NCBI RefSeq assembly: GCF_022919175.1
Contig: NZ_CP095043.1
Span: forward strand, 186,001-250,000
Direction: 5' to 3'
DNA from: Leucobacter rhizosphaerae
GTDB taxonomy: Bacteria; Actinomycetota; Actinomycetes; Actinomycetales; Microbacteriaceae
DNA length: 64,000 nucleotides
Shown here: one piece after another, positions 1 through 9,535 of the stretch
Layout of the letters: each line of letters begins with the position of its first letter
Numbering within the stretch: the first letter of the stretch is position 1
Position numbers and translations under genes: made by a program
Notes under the pieces: generated by a model
What the model saw: only the letters and a program-made list of their open reading frames with translations
Told to the model about the DNA's origin: nothing
The model's database searches: none

Positions 1-1038
<1,038 letters not shown>

Positions 1039-1047
1039 GGTCCGGGC

Positions 1048-1087
1048 ACGACGAAGGGCCCCGGGGAAACCCGGGGCCCTTCGTCGT
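1048..1087 (+). terminator. Strong hairpin terminator after argG
   Basis: Perfect 18-bp stem (1048-1065 with 1070-1087) closed by a GAAA tetraloop. No long T-run follows, as is usual in actinobacteria. It lies between the convergent argG and whiB genes and should work in both directions. Confidence 0.93.
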
Positions 1088-1103
1088 TCACCTGGTGCGG
1101 TGA

Positions 1104-1352
1104 CTAGGACGCGCGGCGTGCGCGTGCGGCGCGGCGCTTCAGGGCGCGGCGCTCGTCCTCGCTCAGGCCGCCCCAGACGCCGGAATCCTGACCGGTGTCC
1201 ATCGCGTACTGCAGGCACATCTCGGTCACCGTGCAGCGGGCGCAGACCGACTTCGCGCGCTCGATCTGGTCGACCGCGGGGCCGGTGTTGCCCACCGGGA
1301 AGAACAGCTCGGGGTCTACCGTCAGACATGCAGCCTTTTCGCGCCAATCCAT
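1104..1352 (-). CDS. whiB1: WhiB1-type iron-sulfur transcriptional regulator
   Basis: 82 residues with the Wbl four-cysteine pattern C9, C37, C40 and C46, the GVWGG turn near residues 58-62 and a basic C-terminal tail. It begins MDWREKA and contains DPELFFPVGN, which closely matches mycobacterial WhiB1. Wbl proteins bind an oxygen- and NO-sensitive [4Fe-4S] cluster, and WhiB1 binds the primary sigma factor. The ATG at 1352 is chosen because GAGGAG lies 8 nt upstream and the family starts exactly there; the frame stays open further upstream but has no family similarity. Confidence 0.95.
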   Translation of the reverse strand: MDWREKAACLTVDPELFFPVGNTGPAVDQIERAKSVCARCTVTEMCLQYAMDTGQDSGVWGGLSEDERRALKRRAARARRAS

Positions 1353-1543
1353 TTTACTCTCCTCTGTGCACTGTACGCGCGCGAAAGCATCAGAGGCGGG
1401 TAGCCTAGATCTCGCGCCGTATTTTCCGATACGTGGCTGAGAATGCTCACGTCGGTGTGCGCGAAACTCGACGGAATATATAGTTTCACGGATGTAGAAG
1501 CAAATCAATAGGTAATGTGCAATTGTCTCGAAAGGTTCTCGTA

Positions 1544-1978
1544 ATGAGCTCGCAACCCGTTGATCACCCACGATCCCGAACCGGGTGGACGATCCTCCGG
1601 CTCGTCCTCGTGATCGAGGTGGTCGGCGGCGCGATTCTGCTCTGGAATGTCTTCCAGGCCTTCCTCGCGGCGGGCGACGAGCCGCTCGGTGCCCGGGTGA
1701 GTCTGCTGCTCGCGGTGCTCATCTCCTGGGCGTGGATCGCGATCACGCTGTGGGGCGCGCTCGCGCTCCGAGCGAGCTGGGTGCGCGGATCGGCGATCAC
1801 CCTGCACGTGCTGATGCTCGCGGCCGCGACCGGCGTGCTGCAGGGGATCCTGGGCGAGGCGATCCTGCTCGGCTGGGCGCTCCTGGCGCTTGCGCTCGTC
1901 GGATTCCTGGGTGCGGTGCTCGCGAGGCCGGTCGCCCCGGTGCACACCGCGGGTGAGGGTGCTGGCGAGGGAGCCTAG
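1544..1978 (+). CDS. Hypothetical four-helix membrane protein
   Basis: 144 residues from the ATG at 1544, which has AAAGG 8 nt upstream; a GTG at 1517 in the same frame is possible but has a poorer site. Four hydrophobic segments are visible (TILRLVLVIEVVGGAILL, SLLLAVLISWAWIAI, ITLHVLMLAAATGVL, LLGWALLALALVGFL), so it is an integral membrane protein. I recognise no family. It ends in CTAG, shared as stop codon with the convergent bcp gene. Confidence 0.75.
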   Translation: MSSQPVDHPRSRTGWTILRLVLVIEVVGGAILLWNVFQAFLAAGDEPLGARVSLLLAVLISWAWIAITLWGALALRASWVRGSAITLHVLMLAAATGVLQGILGEAILLGWALLALALVGFLGAVLARPVAPVHTAGEGAGEGA

Positions 1979-2448
1979 ACCCCGAGCAGCTTCCGCACCC
2001 GGGCGACGTGTCCGGTCGCCTTGATGTTGTATTGCGCGTGCTCGATGCGACCGTTGGCGTCGATGATGAACGTCGAGCGGATGACGCCCTCGACGATCCG
2101 GCCGTAGCTGTTCTTCGTGCCGAAGGCGCCGTAGGCGCGGTGCACCGTCGTGTCGGGGTCGCTCAGGAGCGGATACTCCAGGCCGTCGCGATCCGCGAAC
2201 CGCCGCAGCTTCTCGACCGCATCGCGGGAGACGCCGAGCACGCGGTAGCCCGCCGCGGCCAGGGGAGCGGTCGACTCCTGGAACTCGCAGGCCTCTGTCG
2301 TGCACGCCGGGGTCATGGCCTCGGGGTAGAAGAAGAGGATGACCTTCTGGCCGCGCAGCTCGGCGAGGCTGCGAACCGTGCCGTCCTGGTCGGGCAGTGA
2401 GAATGCGGGGGCGGGCTGTCCGGCTTCGAGGATCACACGTTCGGTCAT
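1975..2448 (-). CDS. bcp: Thioredoxin-dependent peroxiredoxin (Bcp/PrxQ)
   Basis: 157 residues, usual length for the family. The catalytic segment is MTPACTTEACEF, with peroxidatic Cys49 and resolving Cys54 five residues later, the atypical 2-Cys PrxQ arrangement. It reduces hydrogen and alkyl peroxides in the cytosol using thioredoxin. The ATG is preceded by TAGGCT with a 6-nt gap and no Shine-Dalgarno, suggesting a leaderless mRNA. It is convergent with the preceding membrane protein gene, the stops overlapping by 4 nt. Confidence 0.95.
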   Translation of the reverse strand: MTERVILEAGQPAPAFSLPDQDGTVRSLAELRGQKVILFFYPEAMTPACTTEACEFQESTAPLAAAGYRVLGVSRDAVEKLRRFADRDGLEYPLLSDPDTTVHRAYGAFGTKNSYGRIVEGVIRSTFIIDANGRIEHAQYNIKATGHVARVRKLLGV

Positions 2449-2454
2449 GCGTCC

Positions 2455-2460
2455 AGCCTA
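2455..2460 (-). promoter_or_regulatory. Leaderless -10 element of bcp
   Basis: TAGGCT on the minus strand, 6 nt before the ATG at 2448. Confidence 0.7.
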
Positions 2461-2470
2461 GCGGTGCCGC

Positions 2471-3532
2471 TCACTTCAGCAGGCGGCGGAGGGACTCGAC
2501 GCGAGCCGTGCCGGCGGCGTCGAGCCGTCCGTCGGCGATCGCGGCGTCGAGCTCGCAGTCGGGCGCGTCGGCCTCGTGGCTGCACCCGCGCGGGCAGGCG
2601 TCGATGAGCACCGCGAGGTCGGTGAAGCCGCGGAGGATCCCCTCGCTCGTGACGTGGCCGAGGCCGAAGGAGCGCACCCCGGGGGTGTCGATGACCCACC
2701 CGCTCGAGCCGCCGGCGCACCCGGGTGTCTCGGCGCGGAGGGCCACCGACGACGAGGACGTATGGCGACCGCGGCCGGTCACCTCGTTGACGTGTCCGGT
2801 CGCGCGATCCGCGTCGGGCACGAGCGCGTTGATGAGGGTGGACTTGCCGACGCCCGAGTGGCCGACGAACACGGTCGTCTGCCCCGCGAGGGTCTCTCGG
2901 ATCGCGGCGAGCGGTTCGGCGCCCTGGGCCGAGCGGAACACCTCGACCTCCAGTGCGGCGAAGTGCTCGAGAAACGCCTCGGGATCCGCGAGATCGACCT
3001 TCGTGATGCAGATGAGCGGCCTGATCCCGGCGTCGTAGGCGGCGACGAGATACCGGTCGACGAGTCGGACCCGGGGCTCCGGATTCGCGGCGGCGACCAC
3101 GATGAGCATCTGGTCGGCGTTCGCGACCATGACCCGCTCGACGCGGTCGCTGTCGTCCGCGCTGCGGCGGAGCAGCGTGCGCCGCTCCTCGAGACCGATG
3201 ATCCGAGCGAGGGATCCCTCCGCTCCGCTCGTGTCGCCGACGAGCTGCACCCGGTCGCCCGTGACGATCGACGTGCGACGCAACTCGCGGGCGCGCGCGG
3301 CGGTCAGCGAGCGTTCGCGAGGATCCGCGGGGTCGGCGTCCGCGGTCACGAGCACGCTGTACCGTCCGCGATCCACCCCGGTCACCATGCCGATCACGGC
3401 GTCGGCGTGCTCCGGCCGCCGCTTCGTCCGCGGCCGGTTCGACTTCGGGTTCGGGCGCGCACGCACGGTGTGATCCGCGTACTCGCCGTAGGGGACGTCC
3501 TCGTCCTCGTCGTCGGGGGTGAGCCAGCTCAT
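2471..3532 (-). CDS. rsgA: Small-ribosomal-subunit GTPase RsgA
   Basis: 353 residues. An N-terminal OB-like region (about 45-120) is followed by a circularly permuted GTPase domain: G4 TKVD at 177-180 precedes G1 GHSGVGKS at 224-231 and G3 DTPG at 282-285. The C-terminal zinc knuckle is C313, C317, H319 and C326. RsgA checks late 30S maturation and releases RbfA using GTP. Its ATG overlaps the aroA stop codon (TGATG), so the two are translationally coupled in one operon. Confidence 0.96.
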   Translation of the reverse strand: MSWLTPDDEDEDVPYGEYADHTVRARPNPKSNRPRTKRRPEHADAVIGMVTGVDRGRYSVLVTADADPADPRERSLTAARARELRRTSIVTGDRVQLVGDTSGAEGSLARIIGLEERRTLLRRSADDSDRVERVMVANADQMLIVVAAANPEPRVRLVDRYLVAAYDAGIRPLICITKVDLADPEAFLEHFAALEVEVFRSAQGAEPLAAIRETLAGQTTVFVGHSGVGKSTLINALVPDADRATGHVNEVTGRGRHTSSSSVALRAETPGCAGGSSGWVIDTPGVRSFGLGHVTSEGILRGFTDLAVLIDACPRGCSHEADAPDCELDAAIADGRLDAAGTARVESLRRLLK

Positions 3533-4956
3533 CAGAGGATGATGCTCCCGCCACCCGGCAGGCCGAAGGGATCGGGGGCCGCGGGGGAGGCGATCCCGAG
3601 CAGGCGGTGCCACATCTCGGGGAACTGCGGCAGCGTCTTGCCGGTGCTCGCGATGTCCTCGATCGTGACGTCGGCCACACGCAATCCGATGAGGGCGCCG
3701 GTGGTCGCCATGCGGTGATCCGCGTAGCTGTGCCAGAGCCCGCCGTGCAGTGTCGCGGGGCGGATCGCGATGCCGTCCTCGAGCTCTTCGACGTCGCCGC
3801 CGAGCGCGCGGATCTCCGTGACGAGCGCGGCGATGCGATCGGTCTCGTGGTGGCGGATGTGGCCGATGCCGGTGATGCGGCTCGGACCGTCGGCGAGGGC
3901 CGCGAGGCCGACCAGTGTCGGAGCGAGCTCTCCCGCCTCGGGCACGTGGAGCTCGACGCCGCGCACCGTACCGTCGCCCGTGACGGTGAGTGCCCCGTCG
4001 GCCCCGAGCGCGACCTCCGCGCCGAACTCGGGCAAGAGCCGCCGCAGCTGATCGCCGACCTGCGTCGTGACGGTCGGCCAGTCGGGCACGGTCACGCTGC
4101 CGCCGACCGCGACCGCGGCGGCGAGGAAGGGGGCGGCGTTCGACAGGTCGGGCTCGATGGACGTGTCGATCGCGCGGATCGGACCGGGCTGCACCCGCCA
4201 CTCGCCGGGAGCGGGGGCATCGACCGTGACGCCGCGGGCGCGCAGCGCGGCGATGGTCATCTCGATGTGCGGCACACTCGGCAGGCGGGCACCGGTGTGG
4301 ACGACGTGCACGCCCTCCTCGAAGCGGGGCGCCGACAGCAGGAGCCCCGAGACGAACTGGCTCGAGAGCGAGGCATCGATCTCGACGCGGCCGCCTCGGA
4401 GGGAACCGGCGCCGTGCACGGTGAACGGCAGGGCCCCGCGGCCCTCGTCGGCGATATCCGCGCCGAGCGCGCGGAGCGCCTCGAGCACCGGTCGCATCGG
4501 CCGCTTCCGGGCGTAGGCGTCACCGTCGAAGGCGACCGGTCCGAGGGCGAGCGCAGCGACGGGCGGGACGAAGCGCATCACGGTGCCCGCGAGACCGCAG
4601 GCGACGGACGTCGAGCCGGTGAGCTCGGCGGCGGGGGTCACTCGCAGGTCGGCCCCGAAGGGGCGCTCCGTCGGCGTGGCGATCGGGTCGATGCCGGTGC
4701 CGAGCGCGCGGAGCGCGTCGATCATCAGCGCGGAGTCCCGCGAGTGCAGGGGAGCGCGGAGGATCCCGGGGCCCTCGGCGAGTGCGGCGAGGATCAGCTC
4801 GCGGCCCGTGAGGGACTTGGATCCCGGGAGCGCGATCCGGGCGCCGAGCCGTGCGCTGGCGAGCGGCGCGGGCCAGACCTCCTGCGCCTCGTCGGCACCC
4901 TCGGAGATCCCGGTCTCGTCACCGTCTTTGCCCTGGTTAAGCTTCGCAATCAGCAT
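3532..4956 (-). CDS. aroA: 3-phosphoshikimate 1-carboxyvinyltransferase (EPSP synthase)
   Basis: 474 residues. It transfers enolpyruvyl from PEP to shikimate-3-phosphate in chorismate synthesis. Visible motifs are [18 protein letters not shown] near residue 43, [47 protein letters not shown] and [16 protein letters not shown]. The N-terminal signature has Gly where Asn usually precedes the conserved Arg (SLTGRE instead of SLTNR). About 30 N-terminal residues precede the homologous core, so a later start is possible. First gene of the aroA-rsgA pair. Confidence 0.95.
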   Translation of the reverse strand: MLIAKLNQGKDGDETGISEGADEAQEVWPAPLASARLGARIALPGSKSLTGRELILAALAEGPGILRAPLHSRDSALMIDALRALGTGIDPIATPTERPFGADLRVTPAAELTGSTSVACGLAGTVMRFVPPVAALALGPVAFDGDAYARKRPMRPVLEALRALGADIADEGRGALPFTVHGAGSLRGGRVEIDASLSSQFVSGLLLSAPRFEEGVHVVHTGARLPSVPHIEMTIAALRARGVTVDAPAPGEWRVQPGPIRAIDTSIEPDLSNAAPFLAAAVAVGGSVTVPDWPTVTTQVGDQLRRLLPEFGAEVALGADGALTVTGDGTVRGVELHVPEAGELAPTLVGLAALADGPSRITGIGHIRHHETDRIAALVTEIRALGGDVEELEDGIAIRPATLHGGLWHSYADHRMATTGALIGLRVADVTIEDIASTGKTLPQFPEMWHRLLGIASPAAPDPFGLPGGGSIIL

Positions 4957-5007
4957 CGCTCACGAGTTTAGCCCGATTCAATCAGGGGCGGCCCACGAGC
5001 CCGGGGA

Positions 5008-5013
5008 TAGGAT
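5008..5013 (+). promoter_or_regulatory. -10 element of the sigma factor gene
   Basis: TAGGAT, 7 nt before the GTG start at 5021, consistent with a leaderless transcript. Confidence 0.55.
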
Positions 5014-5020
5014 CGTCACC

Positions 5021-5638
5021 GTGAGTGATTCTGGGGCACAGGCGAAGCTGGAGCAGCGCTTCACGGCGGAGGCGCTGCCGCTGCTCGATCAGCTGTACGG
5101 CGCGGCGATGAAGATGACGCGCAACCCGCCGGATGCCCAGGATCTCGTACAGGAGACCTTCATGAAGGCCTTCTCCGCGTTCGGCTCGTTCGAGGAGGGC
5201 ACGAACCTCAAGGCCTGGCTGTACCGCATCATGACCAACAGCTACATCAACACCTACCGCAAGAAGCAGCGCGAGCCGTACCTCGGCGCCGTCGACGAGC
5301 TCGAGGACTGGCAGCTGGGCGGAGCCGAGTCGACGACCGCCATGTCCGCCCGGTCCGCCGAGGCGGAGGCGATCGATCGCACCCCGGACGCCGTCGTGAG
5401 CGACGCGCTCAACGCCCTGCCCGAGGATTTCCGCATGGCGGTCTACCTCGCGGACGTCGAGGGGTTCAGCTACCAGGAGATCGCGGACATCGCGGAGGTG
5501 CCGATCGGCACGGTGATGAGTCGGCTGCACCGCGGTCGCGCGAGGCTCCGGAAGTCGCTGGGGGAATACGCGCGCGAGCAGGGCGTTGGACTGACTAGGA
5601 ACGTGTCTGGCGAATCACAGAAAGGAGCCGCACGATGA
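5021..5638 (+). CDS. sigH: ECF sigma factor, SigH/SigR type
   Basis: 205 residues from the GTG at 5021. Region 2 ([14 protein letters not shown], then [20 protein letters not shown]) and region 4 ([20 protein letters not shown] through [14 protein letters not shown]) are complete. It resembles SigH of mycobacteria and SigR of Streptomyces, which control thiol-oxidative and heat stress genes. Its stop overlaps the ATG of a zinc-binding anti-sigma factor (ATGA), the classic SigR-RsrA arrangement. A start further upstream would run into the divergent aroA promoter region. Confidence 0.94.
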   Translation: MSDSGAQAKLEQRFTAEALPLLDQLYGAAMKMTRNPPDAQDLVQETFMKAFSAFGSFEEGTNLKAWLYRIMTNSYINTYRKKQREPYLGAVDELEDWQLGGAESTTAMSARSAEAEAIDRTPDAVVSDALNALPEDFRMAVYLADVEGFSYQEIADIAEVPIGTVMSRLHRGRARLRKSLGEYAREQGVGLTRNVSGESQKGAAR

Positions 5639-5886
5639 GCGATTGCGGGTGCGATGAGGCACAGGCCAATCTGTACGAACTGCTTCGTGGGGAGCTCTGC
5701 GCCGAAGAGTCGGCGCCCATCCGCGAGCACCTGGAGACCTGCCCGGGCTGCCAGAACGAGCAGTCGGTCTGCATCCAGCTGACCGAGGTCGTACGACGGG
5801 CCTGCGAGGAAGAGCGCGAGAACTGCGCCCCCGTGGATCTGCGCGACGCGATCCTGCGCGGCCTGCGCGTCGAGAGCGCCGGTTAG
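5635..5886 (+). CDS. rsrA: RsrA/RshA-type zinc anti-sigma factor
   Basis: 83 residues with the ZAS motif H32-x3-C36-x2-C39 (HLETCPGC) and further cysteines at 4, 6, 22, 46, 57 and 64. In the RsrA family the reduced Zn-bound form holds the sigma factor, and disulfide formation releases it. It is translationally coupled to the sigma gene by ATGA. Its stop overlaps the convergent gene's stop codon (TTAG at 5883-5886). Confidence 0.93.
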   Translation: MSDCGCDEAQANLYELLRGELCAEESAPIREHLETCPGCQNEQSVCIQLTEVVRRACEEERENCAPVDLRDAILRGLRVESAG

Positions 5887-7430
5887 CCCAGCCGCACACC
5901 CTCGAGGTTCAACCGCGAGTTCGTGTTGACCGACGGGAAGCCGGAGACGTGCGTTCCGACGACATTGGTCGGGGTGTAGTTGAAGAGCCACTTGGCCGGC
6001 GCGTCCTCGGCGACGAGCCGCGCGGCCTGCTGCAGGAGGTCGTCCTCGGTGGCGGGATCGGTCGTGGCGAGCGCCTGATGGTACAGCTCTTGGACGCGCG
6101 GGTTGTCGGTGCCGAAGTAGGAGTCCGGCGTCGCGTAGGCCCGGAAGTCCCGCGCCTCCGCGTGATCCACGTAGCTGAGCTGGAAGTCGTGGTTCTCGTG
6201 CACCTGCTCCAGCCAGACAGGGAACTCGACCTGCTTCACCCGGACCGACACCCCGACGTCGGCGAGCTGGCTCTTGATGAGCTCGAGCGGTGTCGCGTCG
6301 TAGTGATCGGGAGCGGTGATCGTGAGGCTGAGGTTCGGCTGGCCGGCTTCGGCGAGGAGGTCGCGTGCGGCCTCGGGATCGAAGCGATGCACGTCGCTCA
6401 GGTCGACGTACCCCGGTTCGAGTGCCGTGATGGGACTGCCGAGCGGGGCGCCGTCGCCGCTCTGCGAGGTGATGATCGCGTCCGTGTCGATGGCGAGGCT
6501 CAGCGCCGTGCGGACCCGCGGATCGGAGAGCGGAGCCTTCTCCGAGTTGAACGCGAGCGTGAAGACGTCGGCTCCCGCGGCGCGCTGGAGCGTGAAGTCG
6601 GGGTCGTCGACGAACTCCTCGCGGAGCGGCGGCAGGAGAGCCGTGTGCACGTCGAGTTCACCGTCATGCAGGGCGGCCAGGGCGGCGCGGCTCTCGGGGA
6701 GGAACCGGAAGACCGCGGTGTCGACAGTCGCGGGGGTGCCCCAGTAGTCGTCGTTCTTGACGAGGGTGAGGCGGTCGCCGCGCTCCCAGCTCTCGAAGCG
6801 GAACGGGCCGGTACCGCTCGCCGTGCTCGCGAGGGGATTGGTCGCGCCGGCCTCGCGGATCGTGCCGGCGAAATTCGCGAGGTGCCAGAGCAGTTCGCTG
6901 TTCGGCTCCTCGAGGGTGATGAGGATCGTGCCGTCGCGCTCCGCGGTCACCTCGGGATCGGAACCGACCGTCTCGTCCGTGAGCGTCTCCTCGAGCGACG
7001 CGACGACATCGTCCGCGGTGAGCGCGGCGCCGGTGTGAAAGCTGACGTCGTCACGGAGTGCGAAGCGGTACTCGCGGCCGTCGTCGCTGATCTCCGGGAG
7101 CTCCTCGGCGAGCACGGGGACGATCTCGGACACGGTGTTCGGTGCGATGCCGACGAGGCCCTGATAGACGTTGTCGAGCAGGATCTGGCTGGTCGCGACG
7201 CCGGTGTTCGATCGGACGTCGAGGCTCGTGGGTTCGAGGATCATGCCCACCGTGAGGGTCTCGCCGGTGCCACCGCTCGTGCGGTTCAGGGCGAAGGCGG
7301 TCACACCGAGCGCGGCGATGGCCGCGACGGCGATCATCGCGACCGTTCGCGTGATGCGGCGTGGACGGCGGGTTCGGGTCTCGCCCTGGGCGGCAGGGGA
7401 CTGGCCCTGGGCAGCAGGGGACTCGGTCAC
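5883..7430 (-). CDS. Family 5 (peptide/nickel-type) ABC substrate-binding protein, membrane-anchored, orphan
   Basis: 515 residues from GTG 7430, with GAGGAG about 8 nt upstream. One hydrophobic segment lies near residues 30-47 (TVAMIAVAAIAALGVTAFAL), preceded by an Arg-rich stretch. No lipobox Cys follows, so it is probably a signal-anchored rather than lipid-anchored solute-binding protein, or it is cleaved. The rest is SBP_bac_5-like: GTGPFRFESWERGDRLTLVKN, FNSEKAPLSDPRVRTALSLA. These proteins bind oligopeptides or similar solutes for an ABC importer, but no permease or ATPase genes are adjacent. The N-terminus contains a duplicated SPAAQG unit. Confidence 0.88.
   Translation of the reverse strand: MTESPAAQGQSPAAQGETRTRRPRRITRTVAMIAVAAIAALGVTAFALNRTSGGTGETLTVGMILEPTSLDVRSNTGVATSQILLDNVYQGLVGIAPNTVSEIVPVLAEELPEISDDGREYRFALRDDVSFHTGAALTADDVVASLEETLTDETVGSDPEVTAERDGTILITLEEPNSELLWHLANFAGTIREAGATNPLASTASGTGPFRFESWERGDRLTLVKNDDYWGTPATVDTAVFRFLPESRAALAALHDGELDVHTALLPPLREEFVDDPDFTLQRAAGADVFTLAFNSEKAPLSDPRVRTALSLAIDTDAIITSQSGDGAPLGSPITALEPGYVDLSDVHRFDPEAARDLLAEAGQPNLSLTITAPDHYDATPLELIKSQLADVGVSVRVKQVEFPVWLEQVHENHDFQLSYVDHAEARDFRAYATPDSYFGTDNPRVQELYHQALATTDPATEDDLLQQAARLVAEDAPAKWLFNYTPTNVVGTHVSGFPSVNTNSRLNLEGVRLG
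7384..7425. repeat. Two tandem 21-nt direct repeats
   Basis: Copies at 7384-7404 and 7405-7425 differ at a few bases and encode the repeated SPAAQG unit at the N-terminus of the substrate-binding protein. Confidence 0.75.
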
Positions 7431-7667
7431 GGTGAGGACTCCTCGGATTGCGCCGCGGGGCGGGGCCGCGGCAGGTCACAGATACGGTCAGCGGAACCGC
7501 TGAGTGCGCGCGGCCTCGCGCGGGTGTCGATAGCCGAGAATACGCTCACTCGGAGTGGAAGTCGCGGTGAGCGCCGCCTTGTTGCAGGGTTGTTACGAAG
7601 AGTGGGTCGGGTGGGGCGCCGGCGGCCCGGGCTCGGCTGACGGCCGCGCCCCGGCCTGCAGCTGGCC

Positions 7668-8570
7668 TCAGCCTGCCGCTGGCCCCAGGTCGCGCAGCAC
7701 GGCGGCGAGTTCGCGCGGTGCGGCCTCGTGGAGGTTGTGCGGGCCGGCGAGCGTGATGATGCTGCTCCCCGGCAGGTGCTCGCGCCACTCGGCGGCGAGC
7801 GGTTCCGAGACCATGCCCGATTCCGCCCGGATGAGAGTGACGGGAATGTCGAGGGACTGGAGCGACGCCCAGATCGGCGCGTACGGCTGAGGATCGGCCG
7901 GGTCGCCAGCGGGAAGGCGATCGAGATGCGCGAGGTGGTGCGTCCACTCCAGGCGGCCGTCGGGGCGGTGGCGGGTATTCAGTGCGACGCCGCGGGTCAG
8001 CGAGGCGCGGTCAGAGCCGATCCCGAATCGGATGGCGCGGTCGACGATCTCGTCGACCGATCCGAAGTCGCGCTGCCCGGTGATGAACTCGGTGACCGAG
8101 CCCGCGTCGCCCTGCGGGGAAATACCGGGGGTGATGTCGACGATGGCGAGGTGGTGGACGAGGTCGGGAAGGGCGGACGCGACGAGTGCTGCGGTCAGCC
8201 CGCCGAGGGAGTGGCCGACGAGGGTCACGGGATCCGGCGCGAACTGCTCGAGCGCGGTCGCGACGTCGGCGGCGAGATGGTCGGGCCGGTAGTCTGCGTC
8301 CGCCCGCCAGTCGCTCCGCCCGTGGCCGGGGAGGTCGAGGGAGAGGGCCGGCTGGTCGAGTGCGAGGAGCGCGGGATCGAAGCTGTGCGCGTTCAGGCCG
8401 GCGCCGTGGAGCATGACGAACCGCGGGGCATCCGGTGCGCCGAAGCGCAGGCCGCTCAGTAGTCGGCCGTCGCCCACCGGAGTCGAGATGCGTTCGACCG
8501 CGGGGAGCGGAGTAGTGCGGCCCACACGCTGGGCGTCGCTCGGCAGGAAGCGGAACTCGTCATCGATCAC
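7668..8570 (-). CDS. Alpha/beta hydrolase
   Basis: 300 residues. The oxyanion-hole segment MLHGAGLN (53-60), the nucleophile elbow GHSLGG with Ser121 and a late histidine (H278 or H281 in GPHNLHEA) support an active alpha/beta hydrolase. DLPGHGRSDW is typical of the family. The substrate cannot be read from sequence. The GTG start at 8570 has TAGTCT 6 nt upstream, suggesting leaderless transcription. The 237 bases before it (7431-7667), back to the start of the substrate-binding protein gene, contain no gene I can support. Confidence 0.9.
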   Translation of the reverse strand: MIDDEFRFLPSDAQRVGRTTPLPAVERISTPVGDGRLLSGLRFGAPDAPRFVMLHGAGLNAHSFDPALLALDQPALSLDLPGHGRSDWRADADYRPDHLAADVATALEQFAPDPVTLVGHSLGGLTAALVASALPDLVHHLAIVDITPGISPQGDAGSVTEFITGQRDFGSVDEIVDRAIRFGIGSDRASLTRGVALNTRHRPDGRLEWTHHLAHLDRLPAGDPADPQPYAPIWASLQSLDIPVTLIRAESGMVSEPLAAEWREHLPGSSIITLAGPHNLHEAAPRELAAVLRDLGPAAG

Positions 8571-8576
8571 CCCTGC

Positions 8577-8582
8577 AGACTA
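8577..8582 (-). promoter_or_regulatory. Leaderless -10 element of the hydrolase gene
   Basis: TAGTCT on the minus strand, 6 nt before the GTG at 8570; it decides the start. Confidence 0.65.
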
Positions 8583-8634
8583 TCCCGGAACCCGCTCCAG
8601 GCGGGGAAGTGGCTCGGGGCGGGATCCGACCTTG

Positions 8635-9351
8635 TCAGTCGACCGAGCGGGGCTGGGCAGGTGCGTCGGCGCCGGGTGCGGCGCCGGGTGTCGCTTCCGG
8701 GGACTCGGGGTGCAGGGGGAGCAGGTGCGCGGCTTCGCGTCGCTGGATCAGACGCTTGCCCAGGTAGACGAGGGCGAGGAACACGACGATCGCGCCCACG
8801 AACAGGTACCCGGCGTAGTGGAGGCTGTCGGAGAGGTCGCGGTAGTAGTTGGCCGCCGTCGCGGTGACGGTGACGTAGAGCACCGACCAGATGACGCACG
8901 CGGGAGCGGTCCAGGCCAGGAAGCGCCGGTACGAGTAGCCGCTCATGCCCACGGTGAGCGGAACGAGCGAGTGCAGCACCGGGAGGAATCGCGAGAGGAA
9001 GATCGCGGCGCCGCCGCGTCGGAGCAGGTAGCGTTCGGCGCGGATCCAGTTGTGCTCGCCGAGCTTGCGGCCGAGGCGCGAGGCGCGGATCCTCGGTCCG
9101 GCCCACCGGCCGAGCCAGAAGCCGATGCTCTCGCCGATGAGCGCGCCGACGACCAAGGCGAGCACGAGGAAGGCACCCTCGGTGGGGGAGCTCACGGCGG
9201 TTCCCGCGACGATCACGATTGTGTCTCCAGGAACGATCAACCCGATCATCACGCTCGTCTCGAGCATGATCGCGATCCCCGCGATGAGGATGCGGAGCGC
9301 GGGATCGACGCTCTGCACCGTCTCGAGGATCCATGTGATGATGTCGTTCAC
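8635..9351 (-). CDS. DedA family membrane protein
   Basis: 238 residues with several membrane segments. DedA/VTT signatures are visible: GLIVPGDTIVIVAGTA, GESIGFWLGRWAGPRI and FLSRFLPVLHSLVPLTVGMSG. DedA proteins are linked to lipid-carrier flipping and membrane potential. The C-terminal 30 residues are Pro/Ala-rich and probably disordered. The start GTG has TAGGCT 6 nt upstream. Confidence 0.94.
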   Translation of the reverse strand: MNDIITWILETVQSVDPALRILIAGIAIMLETSVMIGLIVPGDTIVIVAGTAVSSPTEGAFLVLALVVGALIGESIGFWLGRWAGPRIRASRLGRKLGEHNWIRAERYLLRRGGAAIFLSRFLPVLHSLVPLTVGMSGYSYRRFLAWTAPACVIWSVLYVTVTATAANYYRDLSDSLHYAGYLFVGAIVVFLALVYLGKRLIQRREAAHLLPLHPESPEATPGAAPGADAPAQPRSVD

Positions 9352-9357
9352 ACTTCG

Positions 9358-9363
9358 AGCCTA
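9358..9363 (-). promoter_or_regulatory. Leaderless -10 element of the dedA gene
   Basis: TAGGCT on the minus strand with a 6-nt gap to the GTG at 9351. Confidence 0.65.
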
Positions 9364-9535
9364 GATGGTCGTTCCTTGAGCCTGCCGAGATAGTGTGATG
9401 GATGAGCTGGTGCGTCGGTGGGCAGCGCTGCGTTGTGGACTTGGCGGCTGCGGTGCAGGTCTCTGCAGGAGCCGCAGCCACACCGGCCGTGTCGAGATCG
9501 GCGGCATCGGCACCCGCCGAATCGACAATGACTGC

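Noticed and set aside
3607..4971. Long open frame on the plus strand opposite aroA
   Set aside because: It is a high-GC shadow of aroA: Arg/Gly/Ala/Asp-rich, no family motif, no start signal.
5949..7640. Open frame of more than 560 codons opposite the family 5 binding protein
   Set aside because: Composition-driven antisense frame with no recognisable domain; the minus-strand gene is clear.
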